Shown: positions 1 to 7,645, counted from the first letter of the stretch. The stretch: DNA of 14,940 nucleotides from Allomyces macrogynus ATCC 38327 (GCA_000151295.1 GG745374.1:10201-25140), one strand, 5' to 3'. Program-made: numbers and translations. Notes: generated by a model not told the origin, from the sequence alone.

Positions 1-210
1 CGTTTTGGGTGGTGGTGGTTCGAGTTTTGGTTGTCGTCGTCGTCGTCGTGGTGACGGATGGGTCCAGCTTGGCCCCCACTCGGTCGGTTGGGCAAATCGG
101 TCCGATTCTCGCAGAAATCGGCGAGCACAGCAGCAGCGGGTCCACGATGAGGATATCAGCAGTGCTCGTTCGGTCCGTGAGCGCTTGGGATGTGCTCAGG
201 GCTCCTAACC
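1..210 (-). mobile_element. 5' leader and gag start of a further copia copy (partial, runs off window)
   Basis: This stretch aligns base for base with the leader of copia B at 4547-4756, and with 12948-13157 in copia A. On the minus strand it runs from the primer site (192-210), just inside the LTR at 211-397, through the 5' leader into the first gag codons near position 1. The two ATG codons that open gag in copia B read ACG here, within a short run of GTC units at about 31-50, so gag would not start normally. The rest of the element lies left of the window. It shares the LTR at 211-397 with copia A, giving a head-to-tail arrangement. Confidence is high for family and orientation; what lies further left cannot be seen. 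Confidence 0.85.
192..210 (-). promoter_or_regulatory. Primer binding site of the left-edge copia copy (decayed)
   Basis: This is the counterpart of the primer site at 4738-4756. It sits directly beside the LTR edge at 211. On the plus strand it reads as the anticodon arm of initiator tRNA-Met, but the CAT anticodon is changed to CCT and one CpG has become TpG. The changes suggest an old, probably inactive copy. Confidence 0.75.
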
Positions 211-397
211 TTTTGCAAGGTTGAGTGGGAGAAGGAATGCATTTGGTGTGTGCACTCTGCACTTCAGCGGTGGTGGCAACCATAACCTAGGTAGCCACCA
301 TCATTTACACAATAATCCAACTCGAACAGCTCCAACAAGGAAACAATGAGGGAAGACAAAAAACAAGAAACACAAATGCGAGACGAACACTTCGACA
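211..397 (-). repeat. Copia LTR 1 (187 bp; 3' LTR of copia A, shared with the left-edge copy)
   Basis: This is one of four related copies of a 187-bp copia LTR in the window; the others are at 2710-2896, 4757-4943 and 13158-13344. On the minus strand it starts TGTCGAAGTG. To its right lies the 3' end of copia pol and to its left a copia 5' leader, so it acts as 3' LTR of one element and 5' LTR of the next. It differs from LTR 4 at about 16 positions by my count, many of them CpG to TpG/CpA. The internal inverted repeat (TGGTGGCAACC and its complement) carries one mismatch here. Confidence 0.92.
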
Positions 398-712
398 GAA
401 GCTTGCGGAATGCAGGAGCAGCAAGCAGCTTGGTCAAGATGTCAGTAACCTGGTTCTCCGTGTCCACGCGCTGCAGGTCAATTGTCTTCTTGGCAACTTG
501 GTCCTGCAACCAGTGCGCATGGATCCCAACATGTTTCGACGAGAGCAGCGCGTCCTTGGCTACACGCTCTGCCGCCTCGTTATCTTCCATGAGTGGCGTC
601 AGTCTATCCTGTTTGTACCTGAGCTCTTCCAGCAGTGCGCGCATCGTGAGGAACATGTCACCTACTAAGCTTGCCAACACGTACTCAGCAGCCATGGTCG
701 ACTTTGCCACAA
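398..712 (-). pseudogene. pol: Copia A pol, C-terminal RNase H fragment
   Basis: The minus-strand translation carries the second half of a copia RNase H: a VAKSTMAAEYV segment with the catalytic Glu, a MEDNE segment with a catalytic Asp, and the C-terminal DILTK..AAPAFRKL region. It continues the pol frame broken by the gypsy insertion; the first half ends at 8218 with the residues SKKQTLV. The frame stays open. Compared with copia B (2918-3240) the last roughly 64 bases of internal sequence are missing. These encode the pol C-terminus and hold the polypurine tract, so the LTR follows directly after the AFRKL codons. Confidence 0.9.
708..712. repeat. Target-site duplication CACAA, left of gypsy
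   Basis: CACAA immediately precedes the gypsy LTR start (TGATGTG) and recurs at 8213-8217 directly after the right LTR end (ATATCA). Joining the flanks through one copy restores continuous copia pol, matching the uninterrupted sequence in copia B around 3262-3285. Confidence 0.93.
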
Positions 713-853
713 TGATGTGAATCAGAGCTACCCATATGGCTCCTTTGCATACCCGTTGTTTTGTTGTTGATTCCCGTTTGTCATTCCATGTATATAAACG
801 CCCAAACGTACCTCTGGGTATGACAGGCTCGTTCCACACTCGACACCATATCA
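713..853 (+). repeat. Gypsy 5' LTR (141 bp)
   Basis: It starts TGATGTG, ends ATATCA, and matches 8072-8212 with about 4 differences. A TATATAAA box lies at 791-798, so it should promote transcription of the element. At 141 bp it is short for a gypsy LTR. Confidence 0.95.
791..798 (+). promoter_or_regulatory. TATA box in gypsy 5' LTR
   Basis: TATATAAA about 55 bases before the LTR end, conserved at 8150-8157 in the 3' LTR. Its placement suits transcription starting inside the LTR, giving a short R-U5 region. Confidence 0.65.
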
Positions 854-856
854 TTT

Positions 857-874
857 TGGTAGTGTCTGTCCGTG
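857..874 (+). promoter_or_regulatory. Gypsy minus-strand primer binding site
   Basis: Three bases after the LTR, the sequence TGGTAGTGTCTGTCCGTG begins with TGG, the complement of the CCA end of a mature tRNA. This fits ordinary tRNA 3'-end priming, unlike the copia elements in the same window. I could not assign the tRNA species from the sequence alone. Confidence 0.6.
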
Positions 875-1034
875 ACGACTCCTCGCGCACGGCTGCTCAG
901 TCCACACCTCAAAGCCTTGACGGCTCCATCACCTTCACTACACCCTCGTGCTTTCCTCTGCATCTACGACGAATCTCTCGCCTTCACGGCACAATCTCTC
1001 TCGATACTCGATTCGCACACGTACCAACACAACA

Positions 1035-2709
1035 ATGCCGCCCAAGGCTTCTTCTTCCTCCCAACAATTTCTCGTTCTTGTGCCACGTTACGCAGGCACG
1101 ACTGTCTCTGGATACGACGCGTTCATTGACGAACGGTCTGGCACAACTGCCACCACCTCAATTTCGTCGGTCCACCTCGATGCCACCAACGATACCCATG
1201 TCGCATTTGTCAATAATGCTGTCAAGGAAAAGAGCTATTGGCAAGTCTCGCATGATGGAACGCTCACTAAGCCGCACGAATCCGTTGCAAGTGTGGCAGC
1301 GCAGTCTATCTGGATGAGCATGGGTGCCACTGCCACTCGTGTTGCTGCTGAAGCCGCCGCATCTGCTGTCGCCAGTCAAGATCACTCAATCTCGGTCCAA
1401 TGGGCCATGGACAAGCCGACGTTTGATGGCTCTCGTGACATTGGTGCTCTGGACACATTCCAGCACAAGCTCGAACTCTACCTCGACGGTTGTGGCTGGA
1501 CCGAACAAGACAAGATCCGATTTGTTATTGGCCAACTTTCTGGCGAGGCGATTGCGTTTTGGAGGCGCACGGCGCAACCTATTCCGACAACGCACTGGAC
1601 TGAGGTCATCAACACGCTCCGCACTTACTTTGTGCCCTTGACGATTGGCACCGACTCGTACAAGGCGCTCGAACGGTTGCGGCAGGGCAATACGCCCCCA
1701 TTCGAATTCTTGAAACAATTTGACGAGCACGCCAGCCGTGTCAGCAACATGTCCGACGCCGAGTACTTCCGCCTATTGCATGGACGCGTTAACTCTCGAG
1801 CCCACGAAGAACTGGCCCGCGCTCTTGGCCAGGTCCAGAAGGCGGGCGACAAGCGTGAACACTTGACGCGCCAGGAAATCGTTCAGGCATTGCTGGAAGC
1901 GCACTCGATTGGCCACACGACGGGGCTGGACGACCCCATGGACATTGACCTGGCGGCTCTGAAACCACAGCCGACGTACCGCAAGAACGTTGGCAACCAA
2001 CGCACTCGATTCGGTTCACCGCGCCAGCAGTCTGACCGCACACCAAGCAGCAACTTTGACTGCAACAACATTGTCGACTCGTACGGATGCCTGTACCATA
2101 TGACCACGTCGCACAGCAACTTGCAGTGTCTCTCGCAAGGCGGTAACCCTCGCTGTGGTCGCTATGACGGTTGCCTGGCGGACCTACTCACCCGCATCAA
2201 GTCGCGTGGGAAGAAGGTCGAAGTTGCAACTGCTGGCATTGAAGATGGCGTGTACAAGGTTGTCGATAATGCTCTGATGCAGATCGAAACCGACGTTTCT
2301 GAATGCTCTGATGACGCAACACCTCAGCGCATTTCACTTGGCTCAGCACGAACGCGCTCGGTATTTTCGCACACGGCCTTGCTTGGCCCACAGCAAGCTC
2401 AACTTCGCGCCAAGATTGATTGTGGTGCTGGTGCCAACTTTCTCAACTCGTCGATCCTGAAACGCACCAGCGAATCCAAGACTGTCGACGTTCAAGTCGA
2501 CTGCGTTCTCGCAGATGGCCAGACCCATGCTCTGACCAAGGGCGTTTGGCTCGATGTGCAAGTCGGAAAGTTCATCTCGCGCGAATTCTTTTACCTGCTC
2601 AACGGCGCCGATTTCCAGGCCATCCTGGGCATGACTTGGCTTGCCAACATGAACCCGGACATTGATTGGACAACTGGCGTCATGAAAAACCGACTCGGCG
2701 ACGAATACT
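1035..2709 (+). pseudogene. gag: Gypsy Gag and aspartic protease, truncated by copia B insertion
   Basis: The first ATG in the frame is 1035 (residues MPPKASSSS), with A at -3. The 558 residues left before the insertion make up the capsid and protease parts of the polyprotein. A Gag capsid-like region has residues FWRRTAQP and then a LRQG..PFEFLKQFDEHA block. A nucleocapsid-like knuckle C352-X2-H355-X4-H360-X4-C365 (codons 2088-2129) uses CHHC instead of the usual CCHC. The protease active site reads D462-C-G (2418-2426), where D-S/T-G is normal, and a later ILGMTWL block (from 2622) matches the usual protease C-terminal motif. Copia B enters after 2709 and a stop in its LTR (TGA 2721-2723) ends translation. 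The frame matches the pol segment resuming at 4949, so gag and pol were one reading frame. Confidence 0.88.
2705..2709. repeat. Target-site duplication ATACT, left of copia B
   Basis: ATACT lies directly before the copia LTR start at 2710 and recurs at 4944-4948 right after the second LTR. This sets the exact edges of copia B and the 187-bp LTR length. A 5-bp duplication is normal for copia integrases. Confidence 0.93.
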
Positions 2710-2896
2710 TTTCGCAAGGTTGAGCGGGAGGAGGAATGCATTTGGTGTGTGCACTCTGCACTTCAGCGGTGGTGGCAACCATAACCTAGGTTGCCACCAT
2801 CATTTACACAAGAATCCAACTCGAACAGCTCCAACAAGGAAACAATGAGGGAAGACAAAAAACAAGAAACACAAATGCGAGACGAACACTTCGACA
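2710..2896 (-). repeat. Copia B 3' LTR (187 bp)
   Basis: On the minus strand it begins TGTCGAAGTG, directly after the polypurine tract, and ends at the target repeat at 2709. It differs from 4757-4943 at a single base in an A-rich run. The inverted repeat TGGTGGCAACC / GGTTGCCACCA is complete in this copy. Confidence 0.96.
2770..2799. repeat. Perfect inverted repeat (hairpin) inside copia LTR
   Basis: An 11-base arm TGGTGGCAACC and its exact complement flank an 8-base spacer; the inner part AACCTAGGTT is itself palindromic. The same structure is in the LTRs at 4757-4943 and 13158-13344, and with one mismatch at 211-397. A nearby shorter one (GTGCA, 3-base spacer, TGCAC) lies about 20 bases to its left. 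A role in RNA structure, packaging or termination is possible but not shown. Confidence 0.7.
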
Positions 2897-2904
2897 CTCC
2901 CCCA
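2897..2904 (-). promoter_or_regulatory. Copia polypurine tract
   Basis: The minus strand reads TGGGGGAG immediately before the LTR start TGTCGAAG. This is the expected position and composition of the plus-strand primer. The matching region is deleted in the copy at 398 onward. Confidence 0.85.
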
Positions 2905-2917
2905 CGGCGAGCATTCC

Positions 2918-3778
2918 CTACGCGCGCGGAGCAATCACTTCCGCAACTCCAATCATGTCACGAAGCTTGCGGAACGCAGGAGCAGCAAGCGGCTTGGTCA
3001 AAATGTCGGCAATCTGGTTCTCCGTGTCCATGCGCCGCAGGTCAATCGTCTTCTTGGCAACTTGGTCCTGCAACCAGTGGGCGTGGATCTCAACGTGTTT
3101 CGACGAGAGCAGCGCGTCCTTGGCAACACGCTCCGCCGACTCGTTATCTTCCATGAGCGGCGTCGGTCCATCTTGTTTGTCCCCGAGCTCTTCCAGCAGC
3201 GCGCGTATCGTGAGGATTGTGTCGCCCGCTAAGCTTGCCGACACGTACTCAGCAGCCATGGTCGACTTTGCCACGAGCGTCTGCTTCTTCGAGCGCCAGG
3301 CGACAGGGCTGTCGCCGACCCGTATCACAAAACCCGATGTCGACTTGCGGTCGCCACGATCCTCGGCCCAATCGGCATCAGCAAACGCGTCAAGTTTCAT
3401 ATCCTTGCCCAAAAACTTGATGCCGAGGTTCGACGTGCCCAACAGGTACCCAACAAGCCGCTTTGCAGCCTCGAGATGTAGCGTACCAGGTGCATGCATG
3501 AAACGGCCAAGAATTGCAGTCGCAGCAGCAATGTCCGGCCGTGTTTTCGTCGCCGCAAAGAGCAGCGACCCGACAATGGCGAGGTACTCGGTCTTTACAA
3601 CTGGATCAATGATCTTGGGCAACTCAAGCAGCTCCTTGAAGTCGTTGGGTCGCATTGGGATCACCGGCCGCATCTTTTCGGGGATCTGGAACCGCTTGCC
3701 CATTGACTTGACGTACTGGCTCTGGTCAAGGTAATTGACCCTTTCGTCACTGTACGTAATCTTGCACCCGAGCACCAT
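2918..3778 (-). CDS. pol: Copia B pol tail: RT thumb and RNase H domain
   Basis: The open stretch of 286 codons ends in TAG at 2918-2920, 21 bases before the LTR, and is the C-terminal part of copia Pol. It contains the RT thumb/connection (CKITYSDERVNYLDQSQYV) and an RNase H with DADWAEDRGDRKSTSGFV (first catalytic Asp), SKKQTLVAKSTMAAEYV (catalytic Glu) and MEDNE (Asp). It ends DILTKPLAAPAFRKLRDMIGV. The set of RNase H residues looks intact. It has no start of its own and is cut off upstream by single-base indels around 3770-3850 and by the large deletion, so it is probably not translated as a unit. Confidence 0.85.
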   Translation of the reverse strand: MVLGCKITYSDERVNYLDQSQYVKSMGKRFQIPEKMRPVIPMRPNDFKELLELPKIIDPVVKTEYLAIVGSLLFAATKTRPDIAAATAILGRFMHAPGTLHLEAAKRLVGYLLGTSNLGIKFLGKDMKLDAFADADWAEDRGDRKSTSGFVIRVGDSPVAWRSKKQTLVAKSTMAAEYVSASLAGDTILTIRALLEELGDKQDGPTPLMEDNESAERVAKDALLSSKHVEIHAHWLQDQVAKKTIDLRRMDTENQIADILTKPLAAPAFRKLRDMIGVAEVIAPRA

Positions 3779-4002
3779 GCCGCATCGCCCAAGTCGTGCA
3801 CCTTGAACCTCAGAACTTCAACTTGTCGACAATCCACCTTGCGCAGCTCCCTTGGTTGACGCAACAATCAGCAAGTCGTCGACATAGACTCCAATGAAGA
3901 TCACGCCCTTGCCCATCTTGTGCATGAACAGGCACTTGTCGTACTTGGACTCTGCAAATCCGAGCGAAATCAGGTAATCGGCCAAACGGCAGAACCACAT
4001 GC
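3779..4002 (-). pseudogene. pol: Copia B RT palm fragment, frame-disrupted
   Basis: Minus-strand frames here encode the end of a copia RT palm: LADYLISLGFAESKYDKCLF, then GVYVDDLLIVAST with the catalytic YVDD (Asp codons 3875-3877 and 3878-3880). Against copia A (8700-8940) it has several one-base insertions or losses between about 3770 and 3850, which move the reading frame into the downstream RNase H part. Its upstream edge is the deletion breakpoint near 4001, where the sequence switches to gag. RT motifs before YVDD are missing, so no functional polymerase can be encoded. Confidence 0.85.
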
Positions 4003-4595
4003 AGCGCCCACGCATCGGCGACACAGGTGGCGTCCGAGAAGACCGGCAGGAGTTCGGACGCAACGGCAGACGGCAAAACAACCTTGATGATGCTCCGGAT
4101 GCACGACTTGGCCTTGTAGCTGTTGTGGGCCATGCACTTCTTGCATTCAGCACCCGCAGGACTGTTCCAAAAGATCGCGTCGGCAACAAACTTGACGTCC
4201 GAGTCGAGCTCAATGAGTTTCTTGAACTGCGTGTCCGTCATTTCCTCTTCCTGTTCCAGCAACATGACCTCAAAATTGGCATCAACCAAAACCTTGAAGG
4301 ACTTGAGTTCAAGCAGGTCTTCAAGCTGGTCAGTGGTCAAAATGCTGAGAAAATGGTCCACAAATGTTGGCCAGTTTGAGCCATCAGCCTTGAGCATCTC
4401 AATTGTCACTGGTTGGCTGGATATTGGCATCTTGACCAAAACAGACGAGGTCATGGTGACGGTCATGGTGCAGGTCGAAAGTTGGCAAAAATTGTCGAAA
4501 TCGAGTCGAAAAAATCGGCGTCGCGCTGTCTCGAGCGGATGCAGCACGTTTCGGGTGGTGGTGGTTCGAGTTTCGGTTGTCGTCATCGTCGTCAT
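3810..4595 (-). CDS. gag: Copia B truncated Gag with out-of-frame tail
   Basis: ATG at 4593-4595 (MTTMTTTETRTTTT) opens a frame that stops at 3810; later in-frame ATGs, such as the one opening MTSSVLVKMPISS, are alternative starts. The first roughly 198 residues are copia Gag, with the core LKADGSNWPTFVDHFLSIL and an acidic EQEEEMTDTQFKKLIELD segment. Past the deletion breakpoint near 4001 the frame reads RT sequence out of phase, giving about 63 unrelated residues. The zinc knuckle is lost. The product could still be a partial capsid protein if expressed. An exactly matching 260-base tract at 4201-4460 is shared with copia A. Confidence 0.8.
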   Translation of the reverse strand: MTTMTTTETRTTTTRNVLHPLETARRRFFRLDFDNFCQLSTCTMTVTMTSSVLVKMPISSQPVTIEMLKADGSNWPTFVDHFLSILTTDQLEDLLELKSFKVLVDANFEVMLLEQEEEMTDTQFKKLIELDSDVKFVADAIFWNSPAGAECKKCMAHNSYKAKSCIRSIIKVVLPSAVASELLPVFSDATCVADAWALHVVLPFGRLPDFARICRVQVRQVPVHAQDGQGRDLHWSLCRRLADCCVNQGSCARWIVDKLKF

Positions 4596-4737
4596 GGTGA
4601 CGGATGGGTCCAGCGTGGCCCCCACTCGGTCGGTCGGTCAAATCGGTCCGTTTCTCGCAGAAATCGGCGAGCACAGCAGCAGCGGGTCCACGACGAGGAT
4701 ATCAGCAGCGTTTGTTCGGTCCGTGAGCGCTTGGGAT

Positions 4738-4756
4738 GCGCTCAGGGCTCATAACC
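4738..4756 (-). promoter_or_regulatory. Copia primer binding site: half-tRNA iMet type
   Basis: On the plus strand, GCGCTCAGGGCTCATAACC abuts the LTR edge at 4757. This matches 18 of 19 bases of the D-stem end and anticodon arm of yeast initiator tRNA-Met as I recall it, including the CAT anticodon. The minus (element) strand would therefore pair with the anticodon region, not with the CCA end. Drosophila copia and yeast Ty5 are known to use such half-tRNA primers. The comparable site in copia A is 13139-13157. Confidence 0.88.
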
Positions 4757-4943
4757 TTTCGCAAGGTTGAGCGGGAGGAGGAATGCATTTGGTGTGTGCA
4801 CTCTGCACTTCAGCGGTGGTGGCAACCATAACCTAGGTTGCCACCATCATTTACACAAGAATCCAACTCGAACAGCTCCAACAAGGAAACAATGAGGGAA
4901 GACAAAAACCAAGAAACACAAATGCGAGACGAACACTTCGACA
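4757..4943 (-). repeat. Copia B 5' LTR (187 bp)
   Basis: It is identical to 2710-2896 apart from one base, and is followed on the right by the ATACT target repeat and on the left by the primer site. As the upstream LTR in the element's orientation it would carry the promoter. No obvious TATA box is seen. Confidence 0.96.
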
Positions 4944-4948
4944 ATACT
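4944..4948. repeat. Target-site duplication ATACT, right of copia B
   Basis: This is the partner of 2705-2709. Gypsy coding sequence resumes at 4949 in the same frame as before the insertion once one repeat copy and the element are discounted. Confidence 0.93.
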
Positions 4949-6240
4949 CTCGTCCGATACCTGGCACAACGCCAGGGTGCAGCATCAGCATTGCTGCTGT
5001 CTCCATGAAAGGTTTCCGCCGTGCTATGCGCAACGCTGATGGCCCAGTCTTTGCGATCGAGCTTCGAGCTGCCACCTCAAGCACCGACTTTGCACCTGAC
5101 ATCAACCATCTCTCACCATCCGACCGCGCAATCATCGAACCTATCCTGCACAAGTACAAGGATGTCTTGAACGGTTTGCCCAAAGGCTTCCAGCCGCCCG
5201 ATCAGGGCCCGCTCGATTTCCAGATCCGACTCGCGCCAAACTTTGAATACCCATGGCCTTGCATCCCTCGTCTATTGCCATTGGAGCACGAAGCACTGAA
5301 GAAGGAGATTGCATCGCTCCTGCAGCGTGGGGCCATCAAACCAAGCGACGCGCTGTTCGCTTCACCAATTCTGTTTGTCAAGAAGAAGAACGGCGACTTG
5401 CGCATGTGCGTCGATTTTCGCACCATCAATGCAGCCACGATTGTCGATCCGTACCCGATCCCTCATTCCGACGACTTGCGCTCTCGCGTCGCAAAAGCGA
5501 AAATTTTCACTGCGATTGACCTTGCTTCCGGCTACCACCAACTGCGCGTTCACCCAGACTCACAAGTCTGGACCACGTTCACCTGCCCGCTTGGCAACTT
5601 TGCGTTCACCGTCATGCCATTCGGGCCCTCAGGCGCTGGATCCGCTTTTTCGCGTATGATGCGCTCCGTTCTTGGCCACTTGGGCGACAAGTTCATTGCC
5701 TTCTACTTTGATGACGTCGTGATCTTCAACGACACGATGGACGAGCACACAAACCACTTGGACGCTGTCTTTGCTACTTTGCACCAACAACGACTCTACG
5801 CGACGCCCAAAAAGGCTTCCTACGCCAACGACCATGTGCATTTCCTGGGCCACGTCATTTGCCATGGCGAAATCCGCCCGGACCCGAAGAAAATCAAGTC
5901 GATTATGGATTGGCCGCTGCTCAAGACTCGCAACGATGTCCAACAATTTCTCGGGTTGGCCCAGTACCTCTCTGCGCATGTTCCCCACTACTCGAGCATC
6001 GTCACGCCACTCTCTGACTTGCTGACCGACGGAACGCCAAGGGATGCCTTCGAGGCTAAGCCAGCAGTCGCTGCATTTGCTGAAATCAAGAGGCTGATCG
6101 CTGACGCGGTGGCACTGACGCCGATTGACCCAGGCCAGCTGTTCGAAATTTATTGCGATGCAAGCTCGTTTGGTCTCGGCTTTGCTTTGGTGCAGAATGG
6201 CAAGGTCTTGTTGTTCAATTCGCGCAAACTCAAGCCTTGA
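4949..6240 (+). pseudogene. pol: Gypsy pol: reverse transcriptase and start of RNase H
   Basis: This is the continuation of the gypsy polyprotein. Conserved RT blocks include FVKKKNGDLRMCVDFRTIN, FTAIDLASGYHQLRV (first catalytic Asp, codon 5518-5520), MPFG, FYFDDVVIF (catalytic Asp pair, 5710-5715), and FLGHVICHGEIRPDPKKI with the downstream connection FLGLAQYLSAHVPHYSSI. The catalytic triad is intact. After MPFG the residues PSGAGSAFSRMM depart from the usual LTNAPATFQ-like run. The RNase H domain starts FEIYCDASSFGLGFALVQ. The frame ends in TGA at 6238-6240 after NSRKLKP, where about ten conserved residues are missing. Coding resumes in another frame with LELLAI, so a small deletion broke the frame. 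Confidence 0.92.
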
Positions 6241-7645
6241 GCTCTTGGCCATTCGCGATTCGCTCAAGGAGTATGGGTACCTGGTCGAGGGTCGCAAATT
6301 CACGGTCTTCACTGACAACCAAGCACTGTCGCATTTCCTCAACAAGAAACACGATCTGACTCGAGCTCAACGTGCCGCTCTGGATCTGATCCAGTTGTTC
6401 ATGCCATTTACGATCAAGCACATTGCTGGGGCCAAGAACTCAATCGCTGATGCGCTCTCCCGCCGACCTGACTACGTGGCGGACCCTGCGAATCCCCTGG
6501 AGCCGCCGACCTTGCCCCTCAAGCGTGTCGAACTATCGGAAATCATTACTGCTCATGCTTCGGCTGACAAGGTCTTGGATTGGATTCGTGCTGCTTACGA
6601 CCAAGACGAATGGTGCCAAGCCATCTTGACACAGCTCGCGCAGCCCCTTGGTCCCCACACATCGCATACGCACCGCAACTTTATTCACCTCGAAGGCCTT
6701 CTGTACCTCAAGAATCATTTTGGCCAGCTTCGACTTGTTGTCCCTGACGCTGACGACTTGTGTGCGCAACTTCTCGCTGAACATCATCACGATACTGGCG
6801 TCGCGCATCATGGTATTGCGCGGACGTACTATCTCGCTGCGCAAGGACTCTACTGGCCCGGCCTCTACCACGACGTCGAGTCGCTAGTCAAGAAGTGCAC
6901 AACCTGTGCCAAGTTTCGAACCCGTAACCAGCCGCCCCAACAAGTGCAGCCGCTTCCCATTCCAACTGGGCCATTCTCGGAAATGTCAATGGACTTCATC
7001 AAGGGGCTCCCGATGTCGCGCGCAGGCAACAACCAGGTCCTCACCATTGTTGACCGTTTCACCAAGTACGCTGTCTTTGTGCCATGCCGTGACACAATCA
7101 CGGCCGAGGATGCTGCGGAAATTCTGTTCAAGGAGTGGGTCAAGTACTTTTCGCTTCCCGCGTCCATTGTCTCCGATCGCGACGTTCTCTTCAGTGCCCA
7201 GGTCTTCACGTACTTGTGGAAACGTCTTGGCACGAAGCTCAAGCCGACAACAGCTTATCGCCCACAGAGCGATGGCCAGGCCGAAGTGACGAACCGCGAG
7301 TTCTCTCGCATCTTGAAAACAGCGCTGCACGGTCTTGACAGCACGCGGTGGGAGGACATGGTTCCGATTGTGCAGTTGACGTACAACTCTGCCCGTCATC
7401 ACGCTCTTGGCATGTCGCCACTCCAAGCAGCTGTTGGTGCGCTACCTCGACTTCCACCAACCACATTTACGGCCACTTGTCTCGATCCACTGATGTTCAG
7501 TGACCTGGCCCCACATCTTCTCCGTATTCATGACGCCATCTTGGACTCGCAGCAGCGCATGTTGCAATGCAATCCTCGAAACCAAGCAGCTGTTTGGCAA
7601 CCACGAATCGGCGATTTTGTCATGCTCAATGCACGCAACCTCTGA
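6236..7645 (+). pseudogene. pol: Gypsy pol: rest of RNase H and integrase
   Basis: From LELLAIRDSLKEYG the frame carries the end of RNase H (FTVFTDNQALSHFL; HIAGAKNSIADALSRRP). It then carries the integrase: a zinc-binding HHCC region ending KKCTTC, and a DDE core with Asp at 6992-6994 (SMDFIKGLP), Asp at 7175-7177 (SDRDVLF) and Glu at 7283-7285 (GQAEVTNR). The last two are 35 residues apart, the canonical D35E spacing, so the core looks intact. A TGA at 7643-7645 follows MLNARNL, and coding continues in the next frame. A duplicated CT (CTCT around 7640-7643) or a lost base would explain the shift. Confidence 0.92.

Larger units (their letters stand above)
2710..4943 (-). mobile_element. Copia B: young, internally deleted copia element
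   Basis: It is a 2.23-kb element with two 187-bp LTRs differing at one position by my count, an intact primer site, an intact polypurine tract and a 5-bp target duplication. Internally, the first roughly 198 codons of gag (from 4595 down) are joined directly to the RT region near 4001. The counterpart of about 8941-12402 in copia A is gone, so the zinc knuckle, protease, integrase and most of RT are absent. Only GC is shared at the breakpoint. All cis-acting sites remain, so it may have been mobilised by proteins from a full-length relative. CpG sites lost in copia A are largely kept here, which fits a recent insertion. Confidence 0.93.

Noticed and set aside
31..52. GTC microsatellite
   Set aside because: It is short, and it is part of the Thr-rich gag start that reads similarly in the other copia copies; not a notable repeat by itself.
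2955..3734. Long plus-strand open frame of 259 codons
   Set aside because: It lies antisense to a clear copia RT/RNase H frame with conserved motifs; the similar frames at 346-720 and 8286-8675 are the same shadow in other copies.
4738..4756. tRNA gene for initiator Met on the plus strand
   Set aside because: Only the anticodon arm resembles the tRNA; no acceptor, D or T arms flank it, and it sits exactly at the LTR edge in every copy. It is a primer site.
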